Shown here: positions 11,480 through 22,544 of the stretch, piece after piece
Layout of the letters: every line of letters begins with the position of its first letter
Position numbering within the stretch: the first letter of the stretch is position 1
Position numbers and translations under genes: made by a program
Notes under the pieces: generated by a model
What the model was told of the DNA's origin: nothing
Seen by the model: only the letters and a program-made list of their open reading frames with translations
Database searches by the model: none
Assembly (NCBI GenBank): GCA_947579605.1
Contig: OX388312.1
Location: forward strand, 28,047,313-28,111,312
Origin: Athripsodes cinereus
Lineage: Eukaryota > Arthropoda > Insecta > Trichoptera > Leptoceridae
DNA: 64,000 nucleotides
Direction of reading: 5' to 3'

Positions 11480-12390
11480 TGTAGGTTTGAATACTTCTAA
11501 CGGTTTATCAAAACATTAAATAATAATATGTTATATCGTCTTAAAGGTAACAGTTAAATATCACAAAAAAAGATATCAAATCTTCCATTTAACGATGAGT
11601 TTAATAGACTTATTTTTTAGAGCAGTGTGAGAACCGTCTGTGGATATTCCAACACTGAGTTGCGAATATTTGGAGTCAAAGCTCGCAGGCTACCCAATAA
11701 TTTGTGAAAAATATTATGAATGGGTCGTTAAAAATAGACAAATCGATCCCTAGCTAAATTCTCACTCACAGAAGTGTAAAAAAATACTATGCAATATTCA
11801 GGATGTAAAACAAGGGTGAACATAATAAAAAGAAAGTGAATTCGGATAAATAGAATAACATGTGTTGAATTTACACTACCTATGTATCTAATTTGCAAAT
11901 TATAAGTTTATTTAGCAGTTTAATACAGGAAATACATAAATACGAGTAGGTATAGTAATAATTTATACTGGAATGGGTAATTTTATATCTCGTGGTGCAA
12001 AACAAACTCTATACTGCGTTATGTGCATCGATGCGAAACAGTTATTTTCTACTAGCAACTTTAACAGGTGCGGCATCATAACAAAATGCGCCTTTTTATT
12101 ATTCTGTTTTCGACAGAACTAGTTGTCTCACAGACTGTTTAAATAAATATTTATTAGACAATGTAAACAAAAAGCTGTGAATTAATAGTTAAAAAATCAG
12201 TAATTTAATACGCTATTAATTGTTGAAGGGTGTTTTAATTATTTATTAAATTATTAAACGCTATATTTATTTAATAGTCAGGCACATGCATATTATATTA
12301 TGTGCTATGCAACAATATCCAGGCATTTGTAACTTTAATATAGGGCTATTTTTGTCACAGCTGTTTTAGTACTCTAGCTGTCTATTTACA
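11480..12390. other. AT-rich intergenic sequence
   Basis: No supported feature. Confidence 0.5.
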
Positions 12391-12391
12391 A

Positions 12392-12437
12392 ATATATATA
12401 TAATATATTATATATTATATATAATATATTATAATAT
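12392..12437. repeat. AT-only palindromic run
   Basis: About 46 bases of alternating TATA/TAATAT can fold on themselves. It is probably a simple-sequence expansion. Confidence 0.6.
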
Positions 12438-12439
12438 GT

Positions 12440-12565
12440 GAAATCTTTGACGTTTCTCCAGTTGTTGTACGATTGGTTCAGTTCTTTGGAGATATATCTA
12501 TAGGTTCAACAGTTTGAATAAATAAAACTCATTTAGAAATATAACCAAATATCTATCTATCTATA
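12440..12565. other. Short segment shared with the 21.9-kb MITE
   Basis: CAGTTGTTGTACGATTGGTT and GGAGATATATCTATAGG resemble 21980-22030 (CAGTTGTTTTACAATTGGCT, GAAGATATATCCAGG). This is a weak match to the interior of the MITE at 21906. Confidence 0.3.
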
Positions 12566-13240
12566 CCTTCACCCGTGTTCCAGGTAGGGTAGGCAGAGAG
12601 AACGGAACGCCATATTGATCTATCCTAACATATTTCTTTCGCTACCTCCACATTTCCCCAATTTCTCATTCATGTACGCCGATTTCTCTTACTCCAATAC
12701 GCGGGCCATCATCGAGAGTTTTATCTATGTGGTCGAGTCACATAGTTCTTGGACATCTACGTTTTCTCACACATCTTCGTTCAGATAAACATCATTGAGA
12801 ATTTGATCTACGTGGTCGAGTCACATAGTTCTTGGACATCTGCGTTTTTCTCACACATCTTCGTTCAGATAAACATCATTGAGAATTTGATCTACGTGGT
12901 CGAGTCACATAGTTCTTGGACATCTGCGTTTTTCTCACACATCTTCGTTCAGATAAACATCATTGAGAATTTGATCTACGTGGTCGAGTCACATAGTTCT
13001 TGGACATCTGCGTTTTCTCACACATCTTCGTTCAGATAAATATACCCTTTTCGTCATCCTTTCATCGTCCACTTGCTCCACTCGTCCAAACGATCATAGC
13101 TTATTTAAATGAATTCTATCCACAACACTCCTCTCGCATCCGTTCATTCTTCTGATATCCTCATTCTTCCATCTCTCGCAAACAGACTTTCCAAATAAAC
13201 ATACTGACTGTTTTTCGACCCGTTTCTGAGAAACCACAAA
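12566..13240 (-). pseudogene. LINE-A C-terminal relic with internal tandem duplication
   Basis: The minus strand gives the LINE-A tail; a frame ending upstream still reads NEDIRRMNGCERSVVDRI, matching the same stretch in the 15597 copy. The 12566 end carries the family 3' terminus. Frameshifts and the 84-bp tandem array inside it show it is dead. Confidence 0.7.
12708..13035. repeat. 84-bp tandem repeat, about 3.9 copies
   Basis: CATCT(A/G)CGTTTTCTCACACA recurs at 12754, 12837, 12921 and 13005, giving periods of 83, 84 and 84 bases with almost no divergence. The unit is a piece of LINE-A, so it expanded after insertion. It also creates a repetitive 96-codon plus-strand frame that is not a gene. 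Confidence 0.9.
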
Positions 13241-13483
13241 TCGATGTATATTGCCGCCTATTATTGGATTGGGAATATTTAGAATGGACATGTAACGTAG
13301 GTAGGTAAGCAATAAAATTTAAACACATAAATGAATGATTCTCGGCAGTGACTCCAAATGTCTGTTTCCTGAGAACATCACTGTTTTACTATGAAGCTAA
13401 GAACGAGCTTCACCGCAGTCCACTATAGACTCTATTTCTAGATCATTTGTAACTATAAACAACGAACGTCTCATTGAAGACAT

Positions 13484-13515
13484 TATATACTTACTACTTA
13501 CACAGACAGTCAGTT
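13484..13515 (+). promoter_or_regulatory. TATA/initiator core promoter of the 13733 gene
   Basis: TATATA at 13484-13489 lies 28 bases before the A (13512) of TCAGTT (13510-13515). This is the expected spacing for a focused insect promoter. The predicted leader is about 220 bases. Confidence 0.6.
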
Positions 13516-13550
13516 TCGCAATATCTATTGATCAGAACGGTTTCATCATC

Positions 13551-13658
13551 ATGTCGAACTACAAATAATTAACAAAAATAAACAAGAAAACCCAAAACAA
13601 AACAATAACGAAACGCTAGAAAGATTTCTATAGGCACTACATGTCGAAAAGTTCGTGA
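13551..13658 (+). promoter_or_regulatory. Two minimal upstream ORFs in the 5' leader
   Basis: Two 6-codon frames (including stop) lie between the predicted start site and the main ATG: 13551-13568 and 13641-13658. Both begin ATGTCGAA. They could lower translation of the main frame; that role is inference. Confidence 0.4.
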
Positions 13659-13732
13659 GGTGCAAACCTGTCAAACAAACAAAATCAAACAAAAGACGAT
13701 ACGATTCGAGTTTCAAAAATTTATTCGACACG

Positions 13733-13997
13733 ATGTTACCATTAACAAAAATGTTTAAATTATTGTCTATTTTATTTTTGTGTTTAAATTATAATACGCC
13801 GTTTTGTAAAGCAGATTTTGACAGTGTTAGTGATTTAATGGAAGTACCAATAATGCCTGAAGACCTTCTATTATCCAGACCTTTGAAATTGGAATTAATC
13901 GATGGAGTGACAATGAGCTATGCACCAGAATCTGATACTAAAAATGGTGTTGTTAATTTCACTATGAATGTACCGGAGTTTAGAAGAATGTTGAGTG
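13733..13997 (+). CDS. Exon 1 of Osiris-like gene 2
   Basis: This exon encodes residues 1-88 plus the first base of codon 89. The donor is AGTG|GTAAGA. The ATG has A at -3. Confidence 0.75.
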
Positions 13998-16406
13998 GTA
14001 AGAATGTTTTATTTAAAAGTGATAAAAATTAAAGAGAGCTTATCTTCAGGTTCAAAATCTCACTAACTAGGAATAAGTTGTAGGTATTTTATTTGTCACA
14101 AAACGTAATGGAAAAAAAACAATTACTTTAATTTATTTTATATTTAATAATTATAATTATTTTAATTTATAAATGTTGGCTGGAAGGGATTTATCAAACA
14201 TTGAGTCCATCTTTTTGAATTATTTTCTTATTTCTCTTTATTGTTGTTATACTAATAAAGATTTCTATAATTATTTATTTATTCATCCTCTCTCGCTGTA
14301 CACTTAGTTGAAAAAGATTCTAAGAATACCAGGCAACATTTTTTTTATATTGTGCCACTCTTTTTGGCTTTATCTTTACATTCAGAAATATTCTCATACA
14401 AACTTAACGTTTTCTCCATAAGATTAAAAATATTTTCAGATTTCAAAAAAATAAAAACAATAAATTTATAAAAAATATTAAGGTTAGTTCTACAAGCAAG
14501 TATGGTTAACATATTATACACAGATTTTATGGATTAGTTATAAAATATCGCGCTTCTGCGATTGAGTCACCTATTGCACAATTTATTTTTTGTTCAGTAA
14601 AAAAAAATTCATAATTTTTAATAAAGATTTCTATTATTATTATATTAACATCCTTCCACAATTCTATATAGAGAGAATAAATAAATGAAACCATCACAAA
14701 AGCATTCCACTGTGTACGAGCAGCCAGTTTCATTTACGGCAATGCACCCGTAATCGAGTGAATTATGTGTTTTCTAGCTTCTAATAATGAAATTTATTTT
14801 TACAGTTTGTTGATACATAAGTATTCAATAATTGATTAAATAAAATAATATGTATATTGTATAGGTAGAAATTATTATACAAGTTGGTAACGCCCACATG
14901 CTCCATATGCATGATGGAGAATCATAAAAGCGAGAAATTGACGTTATGCGGAATGTGCATATGCGATGCGATTTGAACTACTTTTTTTCAACGATCTCAA
15001 CATTCTCTTGAATAATATGTTGTTGATTAATATTGACTATCTTAATTTTGTTAATCTATTTTTTAGTTTTGTATAAATTGACATTCCTAAGTTGCTTCAC
15101 TGACATCAATCATTTTTAACTTTGTGTCATTCATTTTCTCGGAATTATCTGACATCTCATTTATTCCTTTGTGTTTATTTCATATTGACTAATAATTGTT
15201 ATCAAAACTGACATGTTACACCTCCAAAAAAAATTCTATGTATAAAAATCTAACATATGAAATACCCAGACCGTGAATTGAGAATAGATAAATTGAATAA
15301 AATAATAGAATTAATCTCGTTGTTGTCTTTCTAGGCATGATTTAAATTGATTCATAAAATAAAAAAAAAACACAAAATACAAAGTATTCATAGATATTCG
15401 TTACAATTAACCATTCCCAATAATTTGCTCATTTGTAGGTGCTCGAAAACATTAGATATAAGACATTTAACACCTTTAATTCAGCGATGAGATGTGCCAC
15501 TCATCCTGAATCTCTCAACTTTAATGGCACTTAAAGAACAACTTGCATAATGAAATAAAGAAACAACTGTTTTTTTTTTAAATTATACCACTATACTATA
15601 CCCTCACGCCGTGTCCCAAGCGGGGTAGGCAGAGAGAACGGAACGCCAAACAGATCTATCTTTACACACTTCCTTCGCTTCCTCCACATTCATACAGTTT
15701 CTCATACACGCACGTCGGTTCGTCTTACTCAACACGCGGCCGTCCTTGAGAATTTGATCCACGTGATCAAGCCACGTGGTTCTCGGACGCACGCGCTTAC
15801 TCACACCCTTTCTTTTAGACAAGTATATCCTCTTTGTCATTCTTACCTCGTTCATTCGTTCAAAATGTCCAAACCACCGTAGTTTATTCACGCGCATTCT
15901 GTCCACAACACTCTTCTTGCATCCGCTCATTCTTCTAATATTCTCATTCTTCACTCTTTTTTTAATTTCATTATCGAGTTCTACTACCTGAACACTGACA
16001 CAATGAACTTGCATGTTAATTACATGGAATTAGTCTGCTGGTTACATTAATATAGTAATAGAATTTATTTTTTATTTCAGGTGGTGATGTAAGCGAAGGC
16101 AGGAAGAAAAAACCGCCTATAAATGTAGACAAGAAATTGTTAAAGAGGATATTACCTCTATTCGTTCTACCATTTCTCATACAATCCGCTCTGATCCCAA
16201 TGTTTTTGAGTTCCTTGAAAGTCATGCTGATGAAATCCATATTGGTTGGAAAATTGGCTTTGATCTTTATCGGAATCAACGCTCTGAGAACAAGCAACGT
16301 CTTTAGAAGTAGAAGTGAGCAGAGGATAGCTGATAAACATTATGGATATCATGGATCAGGCATGGAAGAAATTGGATCATTTTTCAATCGAAGAAGTTGG
16401 CAATAA
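13733..16406 (+). CDS. Osiris-like (DUF1676-type) membrane protein 2
   Basis: Two exons (13733-13997, 16081-16406) join through a phase-1 GT/AG intron to give 196 aa. Residues 7-27 form a signal peptide (FKLLSILFLCL core, likely cut after FCKA). The middle is soluble and acidic. Residues 95-111 are basic (GRKKK, then KKLLKR). Residues 112-157 are hydrophobic, with Pro-spaced segments ending in KSILVGKLALIFIGINAL, closely matching the plan of Osiris proteins (DUF1676): a Lys/Arg run, a long hydrophobic region and a GK(L/I)AL motif. The tail has RSEQRIADKHYGYHG and may stand for the Tyr-containing Osiris C-terminal motif. A second ATG at 13751 also gives a good signal peptide. The promoter is TATA/Inr. 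The exact role is unknown; by family, epidermal or tracheal secretion is likely. Confidence 0.75.
13998..15425. other. Intron of Osiris-like gene 2, 5' part
   Basis: AT-rich intron. Bases 14520-14590 hold a weak GCGCTTCTGCGATTG block seen in LINE 3' ends elsewhere. Nothing else was recognised. Confidence 0.45.
15430..15545 (+). repeat. SINE-X partial copy (intron)
   Basis: TTCAGCGATGAGATGTGCCA and CATCCTGAATCTCTC followed by AATGGCAC match the SINE-X middle in the plus orientation. Confidence 0.55.
15597..16014 (-). pseudogene. LINE-A C-terminal fragment (intron)
   Basis: The minus-strand 136-codon frame reads [30 protein letters not shown], a YLSKRKGVSKRVRPRTTWLD segment and ends LSAYPAWDTA with the stop embedded in GCGTGAGGG. 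It lacks the RT domain. The 3' end TATAGTATAG follows at once. Confidence 0.8.
16081..16406 (+). CDS. Exon 2 of Osiris-like gene 2
   Basis: The acceptor is TTTTTTATTTCAG. The frame is fixed by the phase-1 junction and runs to TAA at 16404-16406. It encodes the basic linker, hydrophobic core and tail. Confidence 0.8.
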
Positions 16407-16409
16407 AGA

Positions 16410-16740
16410 AATAATTAGTATATTAGTTTTGAAATTGGATAGTTAATGAGAAAGATAATGGATGAGACAATACTTTTTTTTCTGTTTGTAGAAAAACCAC
16501 AGAATTGTACCTTATTATAGAATTAAGTTTTTCTTGTAAGATATCGTATCTAATAAGTCTAATAATTTGTATTTTTGTTACTTGAGTAGTTTGGAATTCA
16601 AAGTGGATCAACCCACTTGTCATTTTTTTAACAGCTAATTATATAGAAATATTCTTAGTGTTGAGTTCTGTAAAATTGTATTTTTCGAAGTGCTCAAATC
16701 ATATGAAGTTTGTAAATTTAAGACATGAAACTACAAAAAA
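16410..16740. other. 3' region of Osiris-like gene 2
   Basis: AT-rich. An AATAAA overlaps the stop codon, too early to be the likely cleavage signal. No other gene was seen. Confidence 0.45.
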
Positions 16741-16840
16741 TAAGGCTTTGAAAAGACAATATCACCTTATTACCCCGTATTACCTTATCACCCCAGATGG
16801 GGCAGTACCGAAAAAGGTGACGTTGTTTTTCTAAGCCTTA
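16741..16840. repeat. 100-bp hairpin, MITE-like
   Basis: TAAGGCTTTGAAAAGACAAT at the left is matched, with a few changes, by the reverse complement of the right end (...TTTTTCTAAGCCTTA). The short interior repeats TTACC and TATCACCCC. It is probably a tiny MITE or a solo pair of element ends. Confidence 0.55.
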
Positions 16841-17520
16841 CATAATATAGTAGTATCGTGTGTTAACTGTTAAATTTGCATATTATACCCTCATACAACG
16901 ATTTATTGTAAAAAATAACATCGCGAACACAAATATGTAACTTGTTTAAAATAGCAGAGAAAATATCAATGTTGTATGGAAATCAGTTAAAATCTAATTC
17001 GTTTTGGGCTCCACTAACATTTTATGACAGATGGATTTGTCCAGTTTTGATATTTAACCCACTTTACATTAATGAGCATTGCTTGAACATTATTTTATTT
17101 ATTTAAATATACGACGTTAGCCTTAAACATGTATAAAATATATAACAGACATAAAAAGTACATTGATCGCGTAGAACCATAAATAAGCTAAAAATTCAAA
17201 ATTCATATATTCCAAGAAACAGCGAGTTAATCCTTTGAGGCACCGTTGACGGTTGACCAAAATTGCAAGAAAATTTAAGCTTAAAATAAAAGAAGTCGAT
17301 TTTTTTTTAATTGTTGACCAATGGAACTTGGTAATATGCTTTGTGTTGATAATGTTGATATCGATTAATTGAATTTACTAATGACTGACTTTAAAACTAG
17401 TGTTAAAACAAATCACAAAAATATCATAATATTATTTAAAAATGTTGTAGAATATGTTTATTTTTTATACAAAAGTTTGGCCAAATAGGTCTTCGCATAA
17501 TAGCATTGAAAATTAAAGAT
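16841..17520. other. AT-rich intergenic sequence
   Basis: Bases 16850-16935 resemble 7360-7450, and 17095-17170 carry a decayed ACGACGTTAGCC retroposon end. No gene was seen. Confidence 0.45.
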
Positions 17521-17528
17521 AATGAGTC

Positions 17529-17660
17529 GTTGGCCAGTATGGCGACCTTTCGGTCCCGGGTTCGATTCCCGGCCAGGGCAAAATAAAGAATTACCGTTTT
17601 CAAATTGTTCTAGGTTTGTACGTTACGTGTATATGTGTTAATTACATTGTATATATGTAT
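17529..17660 (+). mobile_element. SINE-1 (tRNA-derived), 3'-truncated
   Basis: The head has GTCCCGGGTTCGATTCCCGG and then GCCAGGGCAAAATAAAGAAT, colinear with the minus-strand copy at 8508-8757. It runs straight into a SINE-X copy that starts near 17667. Confidence 0.75.
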
Positions 17661-17666
17661 TATGTA

Positions 17667-17910
17667 TCCCGTGGAGCACCCGGTAAAGAATTGGTCTCCC
17701 ACTCTTCTGCGTAAGTTTTCGAGTGTCCTGTAAAAGGCAGGTGTTCGAAAAAATTGAGACATTTTACATCTTAGATTCAGCGATGAGGTTTGCCGCCCAT
17801 CCTGAATGTCTTGATTTTATATTGGCACGGAGAGGACAGTTTTCATGTTTCTTACATGCAGCTGATCTGCTGGCTGCCCCACTTGTGGGATGTGCCGTGA
17901 TGGTATAATA
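17667..17910 (+). repeat. SINE-X, full-length copy
   Basis: This is the clearest copy: CCCGTGGAGCACCCGGTAAA, TTGGTCTCCCACTCTTC, AGTGTCCTGTAAAAGGCAGG, GTGTTCGAAAAA, CAGCGATGAGGTTTGCCGCC, TGGCACGGAGAGGACAG, the CCCACTTGTGGG hairpin and the GTGATGGTATAATAA tail. A tRNA-like promoter is possible (GTTCGAA B-box-like core) but weak. It has no coding capacity. Confidence 0.8.
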
Positions 17911-18008
17911 AATAATAATATAATATTATATGTTAATATCCATTATACAAGATTGATAACTTTATTGTAAGTTATACCTACTTAAAAAAATATTAAATGA
18001 ATATTTTT

Positions 18009-18158
18009 TTTGGTAAATTTACCCACGATTTGTTTGCGAATAGTTCATATTATAGATTTGTACTAATGAATCGTTTGTACCATCTCTTGTCCTAATCTGA
18101 AAGTACGTAGGTACCAATGATTCGTCGTGAACTTTCGTTAGTTTTTTTCTCAAGTGTT
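18009..18158. mobile_element. Half copy of the foldback MITE
   Basis: GGTAAATTTACCCACGATTT through TTTTTTCTCAAGTGT matches the right arm of the 501-759 element. The left arm is absent. Confidence 0.75.
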
Positions 18159-18372
18159 GAGTTTCGGATATTCAATCCAGATATCCCGGATTCGATTCCA
18201 CCCGTTGCCGAACTTCTCTACTTTCTTGAAATAAGAATATTGGTTACTGTGAAGGTGTATTTGGACTTATTTCAAAGATTCTTGATTAACGAAAATACTT
18301 TTTAATTGTATGGAGTAAATTCGTTGATTATCTCATATAATTCTTTTATGAAGAAATATATGAGAATGAGAC

Positions 18373-18690
18373 TATACTAAACCCTCACACCGTATCCCAG
18401 TTGGTGTAGGCAGAGAGAACGGAATACCCTATTGATCTCCCCTGACATACTTCTTCGCTTTCATTATTCATCCAATTCCTCATACATGTACGCTGATTTC
18501 ACTTACTCAAAATGCGGTTGTCCATGAGAATTTAATCCACTTGGTCAAGCCACGTTGTTCTCAGACGTACGCGCTTTCTCACAACCCCTCTTTCAGATTA
18601 ATATTCTTCGTAATACACCCTCTCTCCGTCTTACTTATATTCATTCATTTGCTCCACAAGTCCAAAGCATCGCAACGAATGATACCGGTA
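18373..18690 (-). pseudogene. LINE-A 3' relic
   Basis: The sequence from ACTATACTAAACCCTCACAC, through GTAGGCAGAGAGAACGGAAT, to a GTCCAAAGCATCGCAACG block parallels the 15597-16014 copy. The frame is broken. Confidence 0.65.
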
Positions 18691-19740
18691 GTTTATTAAT
18701 TATTTGTTAATATATGTAATTTGTAAGTTTTTTTGTGTTTTTGTTAAGCAATATTAATTTAAGTATGTTTAATTTATTATAATAATTTTTGTTGATAGTA
18801 ATAAAAATTACGAACTGTTTTGACTTCTCTTTCATTCCATTTTACACATGATGAAATTAAAAAAAAAACAAATATTTTTTTCTACTAAGTATTTTCTACT
18901 GAGAGAGACGTCTTTCGTCCTATAAGGACGTTGTCAGTAAATAAAATTAAAAAAACATATAACTAGTACAATTTTTTTTTTTACATTTAATTATGAAATT
19001 CTACCACCTAACCACATACACAGTGAATGAAATACTTTCCTCTTTTACTATTTATTTTTAATGTTCGTTCTTCTTAGAAAACATGCAGGAAACAAGTCTA
19101 TAATTTTCAGAGTGATGTATTCGTACCAATAAATTGACTAAGCATATTGGATTGGGTTATTTGAAAGAAAGAACTCTCTTACGAGAAACTCGCGTTTGTA
19201 TTTGACCAATTAAATTGATGGAATAACTTTGTCATTAAAATTCATTTAGGTTATTATAAAATATGAAGAAATAAATAAGAGTATAATTTTTGATCTAATT
19301 TTTTTATTAAAAAAAAGCATATTCTAAAAATATTAATTTATTGGAATTTCTTTTTTTTTCATATTTCAACGTCTTGCAGATTTTCGAATGGCATACTACG
19401 AAATAATTTGATCTATGCAATTGAAAACATTTTGAGGTGTAGATAAGAATATCTAGTAATTGTTAGTTTTGAAGTTATCAAATTATTGTATCTAGTCATT
19501 AATTCATTAATTCTCAAGTACACCAGTGATGTTTTTATCTTTTCCGTGCACAAACAACACAACAGATATCTAAAAATGTCTATGTTTGACATTTTTATCT
19601 GTTTATCTATTCACTTTATTTATCATTCATTATATTATGAAACTCTACATAAGGTTTTACACTATATGCTCTGTCCATGAAAAATACATGTTTCAGTTTC
19701 GCCGAAATTGTTTGTCAATAATTTTGGGCTGCATCTAATC
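18691..19740. other. AT-rich intergenic sequence
   Basis: Includes a short inverted GACGTCTTTCGTCC/GGACG segment near 18907-18935. No gene was seen. Confidence 0.45.
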
Positions 19741-19754
19741 AAAATTGTTATTTC

Positions 19755-19895
19755 GAATGAGTCTCGGCCTCGTGAACAAGGGGTCCGTGGTTCGATACCA
19801 GGTGCCGGCAAACTCCCCTTTCACGACACAAGCTATTAGTAGCTTACTGTAAATGGTGTACAAGGTTGTATTTGGGTTGATAACAAAAACCCAGA
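19755..19895 (+). mobile_element. SINE-2 (tRNA-derived)
   Basis: CTCGGCCTCGTGAACAAGGG and GTCCGTGGTTCGATACCAGG (B box) precede the family body CTCCCCTTTCACGACACAAG and GTTGTATTTGGGTTGATAAC. Confidence 0.8.
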
Positions 19896-19925
19896 AACTA
19901 AACTCATTAATAATTTACCACCAGA

Positions 19926-20165
19926 TATAGAAGGCCTGTGAGTCTCCCACTCTTTTATATAAGTGTCCGGGCGTCCTGTAAAGAGCATGTGTTCGTCTAA
20001 CCTCAGGTATAAGACAATTATCAATTACAATTCAGCGATGAGGCATTCCACCAATCCTGAATATCCTAACTTTTATTGGCACGGAGAGGACTATTTACAT
20101 ATTTATTACAAGCAGCTGGTCCACTGGTTACCCCGCTTGTGGGAGATGCCGTGACGGTTTAGTAA
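19926..20165 (+). repeat. SINE-X copy
   Basis: Blocks CTCCCACTCTTTTATATAAG, CGTCCTGTAAAGAGCATGTG, TTCAGCGATGAGGCATTCCA, TGGCACGGAGAGGACTA and the CGTGACGGTTTAGTA end occur in order. Confidence 0.75.
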
Positions 20166-20169
20166 TTTA

Positions 20170-21000
20170 GCAGTAGTAATTTAGAAGGCTGACAAATTTT
20201 CAAATTTGGAAAAAGGTATCAATCATGTGCATTCTGAAATGCATTTGCCAAAACAAAGCTCTTAGATAGCGTCAAAAGGGATCTAGAGGAGTTATGTAAG
20301 TGCTAGATGGCTTGGATGAATAAATTGTGAGTCAATAATAAATAAAAATTTAGAGATTGATATCTCACTTTGTCTTGTGTATGTTGATCTAAGATGTTGG
20401 ATTTTATCCAATGTAAGTTTAGATCTATCTTCTAGGAGATGAGGCTACATCTATTTGATTCTATATCTATTTATCCAGCCGTTCCCATCCTCCGCATACT
20501 TTAAAACCATTTTTGCAGGCAGCTGTCTTCTCTAAAAGTGATGCTATTCTTAAACATATCGTGGGTACTCCATTGAATTGAATATCCATTGCTTTAGAGG
20601 CTAAAGTTCTACAAAGGTTTTTTAGCAACCAGTTTGAGTATTCACGCATTAATACTTGAAATGAAAATATTAGTTTCAAGATGCTACGAGTATCCTTCAA
20701 TTGACGGTCTCCATAATATAATTTATTGATCTGCCGGTAACTTTATTTTAATCTAATCTAAAAATTATAATACAATTAATAGCTACACATCAACAAATGT
20801 CAAATAAAGATTGATCATATAATGCTTACATTTAATTATTATTGCCATCCATAAACGTATTTATCTCCTTTAATTTATGTGCGTAATACAAAATAATAAT
20901 ATGATAGATACTAACCACTAGATAATTAATTAAATTCGATAATTTTTATTGAAAACAACAAACAATAGAGATAGGTATAACAATACATAGACTATTTTAT
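20170..21000. other. Intergenic sequence, unrecognised frame
   Basis: A 77-codon minus-strand frame (20467-20700) reads KTAACKNGFKVCGGWERLDK near its end. I do not recognise it and see no splice or start context, so no gene is called. Confidence 0.35.
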
Positions 21001-21004
21001 AAAA

Positions 21005-21300
21005 ACTTAAATCTAAACATCCTCCTTATATGTAGAGACAAGTCTCGTGTAAAGGAGGGTTAACATAATGGGTATACAAACACACATTTACTCACCCTCT
21101 CTCACACACACACCCACACACACATACACACTCGGATCTCACCATCGGCGACAGGATGTGATTCACCACCTCTTTCCTGAGTTTCTCGCAGCCTCTATAA
21201 TATAAAAGCGCGAACTTCACTGGGCAGATCATTAAAATATTTCACACCCAGATATGTGTAATGTCTTTGGTCTCTATCTTTATTGCACAAATATCTTGAA
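21005..21300 (-). repeat. Possible retroelement fragment with CA-rich run
   Basis: The minus strand reads YTYLGVKYFNDLPSEVRAF and then a stop, a pattern like the C-terminus of LINE reverse transcriptases. An impure (CA)n tract lies at 21076-21136. The class is uncertain. Confidence 0.35.
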
Positions 21301-21900
21301 TTATGTAGTAATGAAACATAAATACTTTAATGAAACATAAATGTCATGATTTAGATTCTTCACAATAGTTAGTGGAATCCAATTATTTATCAGAGATAAT
21401 TCATAAAGCAACACGACTACTAGTCGTATCTCTTTCAATAACAATCCAAAAGGTTTTCTACTCTTTTGATAAACCTGTTGTCTAGTCGAGAAAGTTATAA
21501 AATGAAAAAGAACCTTCCTGAGAAAAAACATCTTATATTTAATTAATTCTGTGGGGGCTTATCTTTAACAATTTTTTTTAATTATATTTATCTCGTAGTT
21601 AAGAACAATAATAACAATAAAATTTTACAATATTTCCTGCCTATTATTCACTAATCCTAAGTATCTAAGCTATAGTCCTCTGTTTTTGTCATCACTTAAT
21701 GGTTCTCCACTATATTTCTATCAAATTTACTGTACACAATTACATATTTTTTAGGTGTACGGATGATTCCATTATTTTAGTTGGTCTCGATCATCCGACA
21801 TAGAATATGGACCACTTTAGAAATGTAATTAAGAAAACAGAATAAGATAAGGTTTCAGCAAAATGAATACAGTGTGGCTGATTTAAGTCTTGAGTAGGTA
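21301..21900. other. AT-rich intergenic sequence
   Basis: A 76-codon minus-strand frame (21301-21531) may continue the retroelement-like coding of 21005-21300. No domain was recognised. Confidence 0.35.
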
Positions 21901-21905
21901 ATCCA

Positions 21906-22232
21906 TATGGTCACACCTACTGCAGTACCCGTCGGTGTACTGCAGTACCACATGCAGAATGGCAGATTTTTTTTAAACACCTGCAGTTGTTTTACAATTG
22001 GCTCAGTAATGAAGATATATCCAGGTCTGATAAGAGTCAATAAACTTTCAAAAACTCTTAAGAAGGATGAGACTTGGTATAGAGGGTATTTTTGTTGCCA
22101 TTACAACAAAAAAGTAAGGAACTATATTAATTGGATATATAATAAAATAAACAATCAAGCGAGCACAAATAATTATTATAAAATGGGTTTTAACCTTAAG
22201 AGGACTTGAAGTCATTCACAGGTGTGACCATA
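21906..22232. mobile_element. MITE with perfect 13-bp inverted ends and an internal open frame
   Basis: TATGGTCACACCT (21906-21918) is the exact reverse complement of AGGTGTGACCATA (22220-22232). If the TA is a target duplication, the element is 21908-22230. A plus-strand open frame of 100 codons spans almost all of it (21907-22209, from a GTG-type opening) with no recognisable domain. CTGCAGTACC is repeated inside the left end. Confidence 0.55.
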
Positions 22233-22544
22233 CGTGCAGTTTTACCTTTTCTGTCATAAGGCATTCACGGAGATGACATGTCGTAAAGAGTCTTAAAATG
22301 AGATGTTTTGAAAATATTTTTTTGCAAACTGTGTGTTTGTATAATGAGAATTACACAAGGGTTAATTTTTAACTACCCTGGACAGAATAGTACATGTTTA
22401 GGTAATTTATAACTTGGATAATAACATACTCCAGGTACATCAAGGATTGAAGAAGCACTGTTAGCAAAATGTAATGAAAGATAGAAACTCTTTATTATTT
22501 AGGTGTAACTTACTGATGATCATTCTTAAATAATAGAAAATACG

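Noticed and set aside
12754..13035. CRISPR-like array
   Set aside because: The unit is contiguous without spacers, eukaryotic context, and is derived from a LINE.
12749..13039. Repetitive 96-codon secreted-like protein
   Set aside because: It is an artefact of the 84-bp tandem array within a LINE relic; 84 is divisible by 3.
17529..17580. tRNA gene on the plus strand
   Set aside because: Same SINE-1 head, 5'-truncated, followed by the SINE body.
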